Position numbers and translations under genes: made by a program. Below the pieces are notes generated by a model. That model made no database searches. It saw only the letters and a program-made list of their open reading frames with translations, and was not told the origin of the DNA. Shown piece after piece: positions 25,733-34,478 of a stretch of DNA of 64,000 nt; the first letter of the stretch is position 1; each line of letters begins with the position of its first letter. The DNA is from Martinezella dioscoreae (GTDB lineage: Bacteria > Pseudomonadota > Alphaproteobacteria > Rhizobiales > Rhizobiaceae): the NCBI RefSeq assembly GCF_009176305.1, contig NZ_BLAJ01000001.1, forward strand, positions 1,054,001 through 1,118,000, in the 5' to 3' direction.

Positions 25733-26569
25733 TTACGCCTTGATGACGATGGTGTCGCAGAAGCGGTCGTAGAAAGTCTGACCGCGCCACACGATGAATG
25801 GAAAGGCCCACCAGATGAGCGCGAATACGAACAGAAGCGGTGCCAACGCTCCCGTCAAGGCGAAGAAGCCGATGGCACTGAGAAGGTTGGTATCGCGCGC
25901 CTGCTGAATTAGCTGATCGATCGGAGGCTGATATGAGGGCAGCAGAAACAGGCCGACCAGATTGACTGTGGCGAGCAGCATCAATGGCAGAAACTTGAAT
26001 ATTTCCCGTTTGGCGGCAAGCCCGAAGGGCAGGGTGCCGCCTTCCACCGTTGTCACGCGCAGCGAGGTCAATCGCTTGCCTGGCGTCCGCTTGCCGCCGA
26101 TGGAGCAAAGGGCGAAGGCGAAGGGAAGGAACAGCAGAACGACGCTCGAGGTCGGCCTTGCGGCGATATTCGGATCGACCGGATTGCCGTCGCCGTCGAC
26201 GGGTATGGAAAAGGCGCGCTTCAATGTGGCCGATCCCTGCTGCGATGCGACGATTGAAAGGAAGACCGTGTATCCATTGCTGCCCAGCCAGGATATGCGA
26301 CAAAGCTGGTTGCTCCTCACTTCGCCTGGCTGCAGCGGCCATTCGGCCTCCACTTTTGCAACGAGAGGCGCCGAAGTTGCTTCTTCGCATTGTTGCTTCT
26401 GAAGAAGCGGCAAGGTCAAGTCCCACGGCGTGGCCGCCGACAGCACGAGAAACAGCAGGGTAAAAGCGACTTGGAAAATGACGATATCGACCGTGTAGGC
26501 GCCGAGCCGCCGCCAAAAATGGCGACGCGGCAGAGAGCTCATTTGATGATCGGAAGCAGCAAAACTCAT
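25733..26569 (-). CDS. RDD family membrane protein
   Basis: A 278-residue membrane protein with an RDD-type domain: the first span starts RRLGAYTVDIVIFQVAF, and the second block has SIGGKRTPGKRLTSLRVTTVEGG, a common RDD signature. A large periplasmic loop (about residues 55-135) lies between spans 1 and 2, then spans near 135-155, 180-205 and 225-260. RDD proteins are transport-related or of unknown role. ATG 26569 follows GGGGGAACC on its strand; a longer frame to 26608 is possible but not needed. Confidence 0.75.
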   Translation of the reverse strand: MSFAASDHQMSSLPRRHFWRRLGAYTVDIVIFQVAFTLLFLVLSAATPWDLTLPLLQKQQCEEATSAPLVAKVEAEWPLQPGEVRSNQLCRISWLGSNGYTVFLSIVASQQGSATLKRAFSIPVDGDGNPVDPNIAARPTSSVVLLFLPFAFALCSIGGKRTPGKRLTSLRVTTVEGGTLPFGLAAKREIFKFLPLMLLATVNLVGLFLLPSYQPPIDQLIQQARDTNLLSAIGFFALTGALAPLLFVFALIWWAFPFIVWRGQTFYDRFCDTIVIKA

Positions 26570-26720
26570 GGTTCCCCCCGGCTTAGCGTGTGTCACGACG
26601 CCCACCACGTCGCATCACTCACTTCAAGTTGAGCGCATTAGCATGTTTTGCTGCGATTCGCTGGGAGCGAAGGCAGGCGACGGATGGGCCCCAGCGATAC
26701 CGATCGTCCATCGCATTCAT

Positions 26721-27791
26721 TCATATCGGAATGGTTTGCTCGCCGGATGGCTCATCCTGTTCGCCGTCCGCGTTGCCGTCATAGCCCAGGCGCTTTGCCT
26801 TGCGGAACCATTCGGCCGCCTTGCCCGCATCCGCAGCGACGCCATCGCCGTCACGGTACATCATGGCTAGATTGTAGGCGGCATCGGCATAGCGATGTTC
26901 GGCTGCCCGCTCGAACCAGTAGAGCGCCTTCGGACCGTTCTTGGTGACGCCTTCACCATCGCGGAACATGACGCCGAGATTGTATTCGGCTTCGACATCA
27001 TTCTGCGCCGCCGCTTTCAGGAACCATACGATTGCCTGGGCATCATCCTGCCTGATCCCGTCGCCATCGGCATACATTGCACCGATATTGAACTGCGCGC
27101 TCGCATCGCCCTGTTCGGCGGCCTTCTTGAACCAGGAGAAGGCCGCAGCGCCATCCTTGGCGACGCCTTCGCCGTCGCGATACATGATGCCCAGATTGTA
27201 TTGCGCCTCGACTTTTCCCTGCTCGGCCGCCTTGCGATACCAGGTGACGGCCTTGCTCTTGTCCTTGTCCGTACCTTCGCCCTGGTCGTACATGGTGCCG
27301 ACATTGAACTGCGCATCGGCATCGCCCTGTTCGGCGGCCTTGCTGTACCAGGCAAAGGCCTGCGGCTTGTCCTGCGCTACGCCTTGGCCCGTGTCGTAGA
27401 CGACACCGAGATTATATTGTGCATTAAGGTATCCCTGTGCCGCAGCCTTCTTGTACCAGACAATGGCTTGGCTCTTGTCGGCGGTGACGCCTTCGCCCTG
27501 GTCGTACATGGTGCCGACGTTGAACTGCGCTTCGGCATTGCCCTGATCGGCGGCCTTCTTGTACCAGCTGAGGGCGAGCGTAAGATTCTTTTCGACGCCG
27601 TTGCCGTCCTCGTACATTTGTCCGAGCTTCAGCTGTGCGGCAACGTTGCCCTTGTTTGCCAGGGGGCGCCAGTAATCCAAGCCCGATTTGATATCGCCGC
27701 GATCGTAGCTGTTTCGTCCGACATCGGCTTGTGCCGTTCCCATGGACGCCAGCGCGAAGAGCAAACCTGCTGCCCCCTTCTTCCAATTCAC
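26721..27791 (-). CDS. Exported Sel1-like repeat protein, nine repeats
   Basis: A 356-residue protein with a signal peptide (MNWKKGAAGLLFALASMGTAQAD) and eight full plus one partial 36-residue Sel1-like repeats (A-A-x-QGNAxAQ-N-LG-MY--G-GV pattern) that should stack into a helical solenoid for protein contacts in the periplasm. Repeats alternate in type, QFNVGTMYDQGEG then QYNLGVVYDTGQG, so the real unit is partly a 72-residue pair. Relatives include ExoR-like and PodJ-linked proteins; no specific role can be assigned. It lies 43 bases downstream of a second, larger paralogue. Confidence 0.85.
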   Translation of the reverse strand: MNWKKGAAGLLFALASMGTAQADVGRNSYDRGDIKSGLDYWRPLANKGNVAAQLKLGQMYEDGNGVEKNLTLALSWYKKAADQGNAEAQFNVGTMYDQGEGVTADKSQAIVWYKKAAAQGYLNAQYNLGVVYDTGQGVAQDKPQAFAWYSKAAEQGDADAQFNVGTMYDQGEGTDKDKSKAVTWYRKAAEQGKVEAQYNLGIMYRDGEGVAKDGAAAFSWFKKAAEQGDASAQFNIGAMYADGDGIRQDDAQAIVWFLKAAAQNDVEAEYNLGVMFRDGEGVTKNGPKALYWFERAAEHRYADAAYNLAMMYRDGDGVAADAGKAAEWFRKAKRLGYDGNADGEQDEPSGEQTIPI

Positions 27792-27834
27792 GATTTACCC
27801 CTCAATCGAAATTCGTTGAATAAGATGCCGAGCT

Positions 27835-29427
27835 CTAAGGCACGAGCACCATCAGCAAATGAAACAAGAGCCAACCCGTGCTGACGCCCGAGCCCTTTTT
27901 GCCGGCGGCCCCTTGTCCAAGCGGTCCAAGATCCTTGATCGGACCGTCGCCATTGGCTTCCATGTAGCTGAGTCCATGCTGCGCTTCCGGCAATCCCTTA
28001 GCCGCCGCCTTGTTGAACCAGTCCGCACCAATCTTAGAGTCCTTAGGCACGCCATAGCCTTTATAATACAGATATCCAAGACCGTATTCTGCCCGGGCGT
28101 CGCCGTGATCGGCTGCTTTGCGAAAGAGAGCGGCCGTTTGGCCATAGTCCTTGGGAACGCCGGCGCCCTGATAATAGAGGTAGGCGAGGGCATATTCGCC
28201 CTGTGAATTGTTCTGGTCGGCCGCCTTGCGGTACCAGCTTGCGGCGGCCGATTTGTCAGCTGTCGTCCCCTGACCGTTTTCATACATGTAGCCAAGTGCG
28301 TATTGGGCGTCAGCATGACCCTGGCTGGCGGCTTTCTGGAACCAGTCAAAGGCCTTGCCATAGTCCCTGCCAATGCCGCGGCCGGCCGCATACATGTAGG
28401 CGAGGGCATATTGACCCTGTGCGTCGCCTTGTTCGGCGGCCTTGCGATACCATCTCGCCGCGCTGTCATCGTCGGTCTTCACGCCCTGGCCGTTGGCATA
28501 GAGGTAGCCGAGGGCATATTGGGCGTCGGGGCGGCCCTGATCGGCAGCTTTGCGATACCATTGCAGTGCCTGCCTGTAGTCCCGGGCGACGCCTATCCCG
28601 TTTGCAAGACTGTAGCCGACGGCGTATTGCGCGTCAGCGCGTCCTTTTATCGCTGCCTTCATATACCAGGAATAGGCTTCGGCATCATTCCGTTCGACAC
28701 CCTTGCCATTGGCATAGGCATAGCCGACCGCATACAGGCCTTGCGCGCTTCCTTGGTCGCCGGCCTTTTTATACCAGGCGACGGCCTGCTCCTGGTTTTC
28801 CTCCGTGCCTTGGCCGTTATCGTACATATAGCCGATGGCGTACTGGGCATCGGGCCGGCCTTGGTCGGCCGCTTTGCGATACCAGCCGAGTGCGATCGCC
28901 TCGTCCTGACGCACGCCGAGGCCATTGGCATACATGTAGCCGAGCGCATATTGCGCCTGCGCCTGTCCCTGAGCGGCGGATTTCTGGTACCAGGTGACGG
29001 CGTTTTCATTACTGACAGCCATACCGCGGCCATTGGCATAGGAATAGCCGATGGCATATTGAGCATCGGCATTGCCGTTTTGCGCCGCCTTCAAATACCA
29101 GTCATTTGCCTGTTTCAGATCGGTGTCGACGCCCCGGCCGCTGGCATACATGTAGGCCAATGCATATTGGGCCTGCGCATTGCCTTGGTCCGCCGATTTT
29201 CGATACCAATCGACGGCCTCAGCATCATCCTGCTCTACGCCCTCACCATTGGCGTAGCGATAGCCGAGACCATATTGGGCCGCCGCGTTGCCCTGTTTTG
29301 CGAATTCCACCCAGTATTTCAGGTCGATCTTCGTATTGGCGGGGCCAGGGGCGGGATCCTCGGCGTGAGCAAGCCAGGGTAGCGAAAGAGCGAGCGCCAA
29401 CCCCAATGCGTAGCTCTTTGTCTTCAA
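27835..29427 (-). CDS. Exported Sel1-like repeat protein, thirteen repeats
   Basis: A 530-residue protein with a signal peptide (MKTKSYALGLALALSLPWLAHA) and thirteen consecutive 36-residue Sel1-like repeats with almost no insertion. The repeat core reads WYRKAADQG--DAQYALGYMYANGQGV, and some copies share long identical stretches (YRKAADQGRPDAQYA in repeats 5 and 8), so unequal crossing-over has probably shaped the gene. It ends in a short hydrophobic segment (TGWLLFHLLMVLVP), which could be a membrane tail. Partner unknown; presumably cotranscribed with the next Sel1 gene. Confidence 0.85.
   Translation of the reverse strand: MKTKSYALGLALALSLPWLAHAEDPAPGPANTKIDLKYWVEFAKQGNAAAQYGLGYRYANGEGVEQDDAEAVDWYRKSADQGNAQAQYALAYMYASGRGVDTDLKQANDWYLKAAQNGNADAQYAIGYSYANGRGMAVSNENAVTWYQKSAAQGQAQAQYALGYMYANGLGVRQDEAIALGWYRKAADQGRPDAQYAIGYMYDNGQGTEENQEQAVAWYKKAGDQGSAQGLYAVGYAYANGKGVERNDAEAYSWYMKAAIKGRADAQYAVGYSLANGIGVARDYRQALQWYRKAADQGRPDAQYALGYLYANGQGVKTDDDSAARWYRKAAEQGDAQGQYALAYMYAAGRGIGRDYGKAFDWFQKAASQGHADAQYALGYMYENGQGTTADKSAAASWYRKAADQNNSQGEYALAYLYYQGAGVPKDYGQTAALFRKAADHGDARAEYGLGYLYYKGYGVPKDSKIGADWFNKAAAKGLPEAQHGLSYMEANGDGPIKDLGPLGQGAAGKKGSGVSTGWLLFHLLMVLVP
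27960..29300. repeat. Tandem 108-base coding repeats inside the larger Sel1 gene
   Basis: The thirteen 36-residue repeats appear at DNA level as diverged 108-base units in phase with the gene. They make the locus a likely site for copy-number change. A shorter array of the same period lies in the adjacent gene (about 26800-27680). Confidence 0.75.
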
Positions 29428-29549
29428 GGCTTCAGTCTCCCACCTGCGTCCCAGACCGTAATCGATCTGAACAATATGGCGATGTATTGGTCAAGGGATC
29501 GCAGGAACCCAAATAGCAGTGGATTTAATGCCCCCGGACGATGGGATCG

Positions 29550-30140
29550 CTATACCGGAAGCACGTCGTAGAGGCGGAAGATCCATGTGATCTGATAGAT
29601 CAGCCCGACGATCACGAATGCCGCCTGGAAGCGCCGGTTGGCGGTGATCGAGGCAATGATGCACAGGATGACATAAACGACATTGCGTATTGGATATTCC
29701 CAGCCGAGAGAACGAAAATAGGCCTCTCCCTTCAGCAATGTGTCGATGAGATCGACGGCGTAGGTGACGGCGAGCAGGCCGAAGAACCAATGGCGGCGGG
29801 AGATGAAATATTCCTCGAAGCCGCCATAGTCCTCGACCGAGGGCGGATTGAGCAATACGCAGAGGAAATAGAAGAGGCAGCAGAAGCAGATGAGAAAGAG
29901 GTAGACGCCGAAATTGATCTGCGCGACGGATTGCAGCCGATACTCCCACCACCAGAAATGGATGATGAAAAGGAACATGGACAATACCCAGCCGATATGG
30001 ACGAGATAAATCTTGTTCTTGCCCGGCGCCTGCACGAATCCGGCAAGCCGGGTCAGAAGCTGGGCGAGCGAAAGGCCGATCACCATGCTCATGACCGTCC
30101 TGATATAGACGTAGACTTCCGGTGTGTGCGCGGAATCCAT
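29550..30140 (-). CDS. Integral membrane protein of unknown function
   Basis: A 196-residue protein with about six hydrophobic spans (roughly residues 15-35, 45-65, 75-97, 115-135, 148-165 and 170-190). Aromatic-rich stretches such as FIIHFWWWEYRL and FEEYFISRRHWFFGLL are notable. I do not recognise a named family. ATG 30140 starts MDSAHTPEVYVYIRTVMSM and lies four bases after the thioesterase gene, so the two are cotranscribed; a longer frame would overlap that gene. Confidence 0.7.
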   Translation of the reverse strand: MDSAHTPEVYVYIRTVMSMVIGLSLAQLLTRLAGFVQAPGKNKIYLVHIGWVLSMFLFIIHFWWWEYRLQSVAQINFGVYLFLICFCCLFYFLCVLLNPPSVEDYGGFEEYFISRRHWFFGLLAVTYAVDLIDTLLKGEAYFRSLGWEYPIRNVVYVILCIIASITANRRFQAAFVIVGLIYQITWIFRLYDVLPV

Positions 30141-30144
30141 CGCG

Positions 30145-30534
30145 TCAGCTCTCCTCTGGTACAGCCTTCGGCAAGCCGCTTTCATCGAGCGCGACCATGA
30201 TGAAGGTCGCAGCCGTGACTTTCTCCAGGCTGTTATAACGGGCGCGGTGTGCCCATGCTTCGACGCTCAGCGTGATCGAGGTACGGCCGACGCGTTCGAT
30301 ATCGGTGAAGACGCTCAACGTATCGCCGATCTTGACCGGCAGTTCGAAGGCCATCTCCTTGACCGCTGCCGTGACCACGCGTCCACGCGCCCGCTCGGCT
30401 GCGCGGATGCCGCTTGCCAAGTCCATCTGCGCCATGACCCAGCCGCCGAAAATATCGCCGGCAGGATTGGCGTCGGCGGGCATGGCGAGCGTGCGCAATG
30501 TCAGCTCGCCTCTCGGTTTGACGCTGTCATTCAT
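30145..30534 (-). CDS. Acyl-CoA thioesterase (YciA-type hot-dog)
   Basis: Hot-dog thioesterase of 129 residues. Family features are ELTLRTLAMPADANPAGDIFGGWVMAQMDLASG, with the catalytic Asp in the DIFGGW loop, and VTAAVKEMAFELPVKIGDTLS. YciA-type enzymes hydrolyse a broad range of acyl-CoA esters. Start ATG 30534 gives MNDSVKPRGELTLRT. It is upstream of and nearly touching the membrane-protein gene. Confidence 0.88.
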   Translation of the reverse strand: MNDSVKPRGELTLRTLAMPADANPAGDIFGGWVMAQMDLASGIRAAERARGRVVTAAVKEMAFELPVKIGDTLSVFTDIERVGRTSITLSVEAWAHRARYNSLEKVTAATFIMVALDESGLPKAVPEES

Positions 30535-30775
30535 TCTTCTGCTCCTGTTCACGGTCGATTCCGGCAATCAGCCTATGCAATCCTGCCGCGATGGAAAAGC
30601 CATGCTGGCATTTCCATGGAGGACTCATGTGGGTCACGCGCTTTGCTTCAGGCGATTCCATGCTCACGCGGTACCGTTGTAAAACAGCGGGACCCCTGCG
30701 GTAAGCTTTCGTTCACCCTTCCCATTTAGGATTTGTAATCGTTACCGACCGTGGCTGGGGCAGCGGATCAGGACT

Positions 30776-31969
30776 ATGGCCATTTTACCCATTCTACGGC
30801 GGGTCGCGCTGCCATTGCTGTTGTCGTCGGCGCTGGTCGCCTGTACGGCAGATAGCCTCGTGCCGCCTTCTGGCATCGACAGCTCCTCGCGCGTCGGCTC
30901 GATCAAGCCGCATCGCAGCGTGCCGCAAAGGCAATTCGCCTACCAAGGGGTACAGGATCCCGTCGTTTCCGCGTCGAGCAATTACAAAAGCGGCGGTCCC
31001 GTTCGTTCCAGCGGAACGGGTGAGGCGGTGACCACGACGGATGTCGAAGCCGGCTTAGCGCAGCAGTCGGATATTCCCTCCCAGGGCGTCAACATGGACG
31101 CCGAGCTTGGCGTCGGTCCAAGTGAGGAGGCGCAATCCGCCTCGGTGGTCGGATTGGCGCAGGAGGAGCAGCAGAACATTGCCGAAGGTCAGTCCGACCA
31201 GCCCGTGGTCGACGGCATCGGCACCGATGCGCCGGTACAGACCAACCGTTCGGTCGTGCAGCGCCCGGCCGCGCAGGCCGAGCTCAATCAGTCGCGGATA
31301 CCGAGGCAGTTGCCGGGAACGCAGGTTGCGATGCTGCCCCGTGTCGAAAATCCGATACCGCGCCTCGATCAGCAGTTCGAAGCGCCGCAATCAACACCTG
31401 GGATGATGCCGCCTTCGGAAATCGCCTGCCGCCAGGAATTGCAGCGCATGGGCGTCGTCTATACCGACAAGCCGGCGATCTCGAACGGTCCTGCATGTCA
31501 GGTTCCCTATCCGGTTTCGCTGAGCGGCCTTTCCGGCAATATCGCCGTCCGACCGGCGGTGACTTTGAATTGCCAGGTGACGCTTGCCTTCGCCAAATGG
31601 GTGAAGAACGAACTCGCTCCAGCCGCACGCACGCGCTACTGGACCGGCATCGGCACGATCGTACCGCTCGGCGGCTATTCCTGCCGGCGGATGAACAATA
31701 GCCGGCAACGCTATAATCCGATGTCGGAACATGCGCATGGCAATGCGATCGATGTCGGCACCTTCATCCTGAAGAATGGCCATGTGATCGACGTGCGGAA
31801 GAAGGGTTTGTTTTCCTTCCGGGAAGGGCGGTTGCTCAAGGCGGTACGCAGCGACAGCTGCCGCTATTTCGATACCGTGCTTGGTCCGGGCAGCAATCCG
31901 GAGCACTGGAACCACTTTCATTTCGACCTCAGGGACCGAAAGGGCGGCCGGCGCTATTGCAGCCTTTGA
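30776..31969 (+). CDS. Extensin-like C-terminal domain lipoprotein, probable LAS-type zinc peptidase
   Basis: A 397-residue lipoprotein: the lipobox LVAC puts the lipidated Cys at position 23. Residues about 25-210 are low-complexity and Q/S/P/V-rich, probably an extended linker. The C-terminal 180 residues match the bacterial extensin-like family. SEHAHGNAID there fits the SxHxxGxAxD metal motif of M15/LAS peptidases, and HWNHFHFD supplies the HxH part, so a peptidoglycan D,D-peptidase role is likely. Several Cys suggest disulphides. Monocistronic. Confidence 0.82.
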   Translation: MAILPILRRVALPLLLSSALVACTADSLVPPSGIDSSSRVGSIKPHRSVPQRQFAYQGVQDPVVSASSNYKSGGPVRSSGTGEAVTTTDVEAGLAQQSDIPSQGVNMDAELGVGPSEEAQSASVVGLAQEEQQNIAEGQSDQPVVDGIGTDAPVQTNRSVVQRPAAQAELNQSRIPRQLPGTQVAMLPRVENPIPRLDQQFEAPQSTPGMMPPSEIACRQELQRMGVVYTDKPAISNGPACQVPYPVSLSGLSGNIAVRPAVTLNCQVTLAFAKWVKNELAPAARTRYWTGIGTIVPLGGYSCRRMNNSRQRYNPMSEHAHGNAIDVGTFILKNGHVIDVRKKGLFSFREGRLLKAVRSDSCRYFDTVLGPGSNPEHWNHFHFDLRDRKGGRRYCSL

Positions 31970-32075
31970 TTGGCCCTTTGCCGGAACAGCATCTACACTT
32001 GTCAAACGGGAAAGCTGATTTACCTTTCGACGGAATCGCGCTCAACTGCGCGCATTGGGTGCCAGAGAGGGGTTC

Positions 32076-32330
32076 ATGGAAGACGTACCAAGACGAAAGA
32101 AAAGCCTGGGAAGGGCGCTCCTTGCTGCACTGATTGCCATCATTATCGTCATCGGCGGCCGCTGGTACGTTTATGTCGCCTATGCCGACGATCCGTTCGA
32201 TGAAGTCGGCATCGGTCTCAACTCCATGATGCCCGGACCCATTCGCGACAAGGGTTGTGCGATGCTGAAGGCACGCTTCGAGCACAAGACGCTGCCGCCG
32301 GCGGGCTGCGGCGTCAATGGCAACTGGTAG
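32076..32330 (+). CDS. Small membrane-anchored protein of unknown function
   Basis: An 84-residue protein with one membrane span (LLAALIAIIIVIGGRWYVYVAY, about residues 15-36) and a short outer domain holding two Cys (RDKGCAML and PPAGCGVNG) that may form a disulphide. AGAGAGGGG lies just upstream of the ATG at 32076. Similar small proteins seem common in Rhizobiaceae, but no function is known to me. Confidence 0.65.
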   Translation: MEDVPRRKKSLGRALLAALIAIIIVIGGRWYVYVAYADDPFDEVGIGLNSMMPGPIRDKGCAMLKARFEHKTLPPAGCGVNGNW

Positions 32331-32716
32331 CGGTCGTTTTCCAGATCGTAAGCTGGCAAAAAGAAAAAAGCCGGCTGAGCCGGCTTGAGCGGAGCATGGC
32401 AACGACGGGGAATCCTCGCCGGCTCCAGAAAAGAACTTCATGTTGCAATGATGATGCACGCAATATGAATGCGAAGGCAATAAATCGGCCAATACAACAG
32501 GCGCTGACGGTGTCGCCAAGAGGCGTTGGGCGGAGTTGCGACAAACGTTGCTCACCTAAGGAGCTATATGCCCGACGAAGGTCACGATTTGATGACAGCT
32601 TATTCCGCTTAGACGAACGCTGTGTTTCACTACCGTGGGGTGGTAAAAGCCCAAGACCGGCTATATAGCGGGCAAACGCCGCGAAATTCATCACAAAAGC
32701 CGGACTTTGCCTGACT
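32331..32716. other. Non-coding gap with one stem-loop
   Basis: 386 bases without a credible gene. At 32368-32386 the arms AAGCCGGC and GCCGGCTT pair around TGA, with an A-run on the left, so it looks like a terminator for minus-strand transcription or a weak one for the small gene before it. The rest (32400-32700) is rich in potential short hairpins, and I cannot match it to a known RNA. Confidence 0.4.
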
Positions 32717-33643
32717 ATGGCTGCGATCATTTCCATACGCAATCTTACGAAAACCTATGCCAACGGATTCCAGGCGCTGAAGGGCATTGATCTCGATATC
32801 GAGCGGGGCGAAATCCTGGCGCTGCTGGGGCCGAATGGCGCGGGCAAGACGACGCTGATTTCCATCGTCTGCGGGATTGCCAATCCAAGCGGTGGGTCCG
32901 TGACCGTGGGCGGTTATGACGTCGTGCGCGATTTCCGCGCCACGCGCAGCCTCATCGGTCTCGTGCCGCAGGAGTTGACCACCGATCAGTTCGAAACCGT
33001 CTGGAATACGGTAAGTTTCTCGCGCGGGCTTCACGGCAAGAAGCCGAACCCCCAATATATCGAGAGGATCTTGCGCGATCTCTCGCTCTGGGAGAAGAAA
33101 GACAACATGCTTCGCCAGCTTTCCGGCGGCATGAAGCGGCGCGTGCTCATCGCCAAGGCGCTGTCGCATGAGCCGGAGATCCTCTTCCTCGACGAGCCGA
33201 CGGCCGGTGTTGACGTGACGTTGCGCAAGGACATGTGGCATGTGGTCGAGCGCCTGCGCGCATCCGGCGTGACCATCATTTTGACGACGCATTACATCGA
33301 AGAGGCCGAGGAGGCTGCCGATCGCGTCGGCGTCATCAATGGCGGCGAGCTGCTGCTTGTGGAGGAGAAGAAGGCGCTGATGGCCAAGCTGGGCCGCAAG
33401 CAGCTCATTCTCGATCTGAACGAGCCGCTCCACGCCGTACCGCAGTCCCTCGACGGCAACGGGCTTTCGCTGGGGCCGAACGGCCTGACGCTCATTTATG
33501 ATTTCGATGCACAGCACGAGCAGTCGAGCATTGCGGCTCTGCTGTCGAAACTCGCTGCCGAGGGAATTCATTTCAAAGATCTTTCGACGCGCCAGAGTTC
33601 GCTCGAGGATATTTTCGTATCGCTGGTGGAGGCAGGCAAATGA
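32717..33643 (+). CDS. ABC exporter ATP-binding protein (ABC-2 type)
   Basis: ABC ATPase of 308 residues. Walker A is GPNGAGKTT, the signature [15 protein letters not shown] and Walker [13 protein letters not shown], with [19 protein letters not shown] after it, as in the YadG/NodI/DrrA group. A C-terminal extension of about 80 residues is normal for the group. It is coupled to the permease gene by an ATGA overlap. The substrate is not evident; similar pairs export lipids, polysaccharides or drugs. Confidence 0.9.
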   Translation: MAAIISIRNLTKTYANGFQALKGIDLDIERGEILALLGPNGAGKTTLISIVCGIANPSGGSVTVGGYDVVRDFRATRSLIGLVPQELTTDQFETVWNTVSFSRGLHGKKPNPQYIERILRDLSLWEKKDNMLRQLSGGMKRRVLIAKALSHEPEILFLDEPTAGVDVTLRKDMWHVVERLRASGVTIILTTHYIEEAEEAADRVGVINGGELLLVEEKKALMAKLGRKQLILDLNEPLHAVPQSLDGNGLSLGPNGLTLIYDFDAQHEQSSIAALLSKLAAEGIHFKDLSTRQSSLEDIFVSLVEAGK

Positions 33644-34401
33644 ACTTCGAAGCGATCAAGTCTATCTATTCGTTCGAAATGGCCCGCACGCGCCGCACTC
33701 TGCTGCAGAGCGTCGTCTCACCAGTCATTTCCACATCGCTCTATTTCATCGTCTTCGGTGCCGCGATCGGTTCGCGCATCAACCTGGTCGAGGGCGTTTC
33801 CTATGGGGCGTTCATCACGCCCGGCCTGATCATGCTGACCTTGCTCGGCCAGTGCATCAGCAACGGCTCCTTCGGCATCTACTTCCCGAAGTTCACCGGT
33901 ACCATCTACGAGGTGCTATCGGCGCCTGTCGCCATGACCGAGATCGTGCTCGGTTATGTGGGCGCGGCGGCGACCAAGGGGATGCTGATTGGCCTGATCA
34001 TTCTCGCCACGGCAAGTTTCTTCGTCGAGATCAGGATTGAGCATCCGTTCATGATGATCCTGTTCTTCGTGCTGACGGCAGTCACCTTCAGCCTGTTCGG
34101 CTTCATGATCGGCATCTGGGCCGGAAATTTCGAGCAGCTGAACCTCATCCCGATGCTGGTCGTGCCGCCGCTGACCTTCCTCGGCGGCAGCTTCTATTCG
34201 ATCAACATGCTGCCGCCCTTCTGGCAGGCGGTCAGCCATCTCAATCCGGTCCTATATCTGGTCAGTGGTTTCCGCTGGAGCTTCTACGGCATCGCAGATG
34301 TCAATCCTGGCTTGAGCCTTGCCATGATCACGCTTTTCCTCGTCGTCTGTCTGGTCATCCTGGGATGGATTTTCCGCACAGGATATCGTTTGAGAAATTG
34401 A
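33640..34401 (+). CDS. ABC-2 type permease (YadH-like)
   Basis: Six-span permease of 253 residues for the preceding ATPase. The YadH/NodJ pattern is visible: [33 protein letters not shown] at the N-terminus, [37 protein letters not shown], and [21 protein letters not shown] before the last span. The start is fixed by its overlap with the ATPase stop. Confidence 0.9.
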   Translation: MNFEAIKSIYSFEMARTRRTLLQSVVSPVISTSLYFIVFGAAIGSRINLVEGVSYGAFITPGLIMLTLLGQCISNGSFGIYFPKFTGTIYEVLSAPVAMTEIVLGYVGAAATKGMLIGLIILATASFFVEIRIEHPFMMILFFVLTAVTFSLFGFMIGIWAGNFEQLNLIPMLVVPPLTFLGGSFYSINMLPPFWQAVSHLNPVLYLVSGFRWSFYGIADVNPGLSLAMITLFLVVCLVILGWIFRTGYRLRN

Positions 34402-34478
34402 TGGCGGTGCTAGCCTGGCGAGCTTAAGAAGGCCCGTGGCTTTTGCAGCCGCAACAAAATGGTCCAGGAAAGCATCCA

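Noticed and set aside
32400-32700. Possible structured RNA (6S, SRP or RNase P) in the gap before the ABC exporter
   Set aside because: Sequence hallmarks of those RNAs, such as the SRP GGAAGCAGCC tetraloop region or the RNase P GAGGAAAGTC block, are absent.
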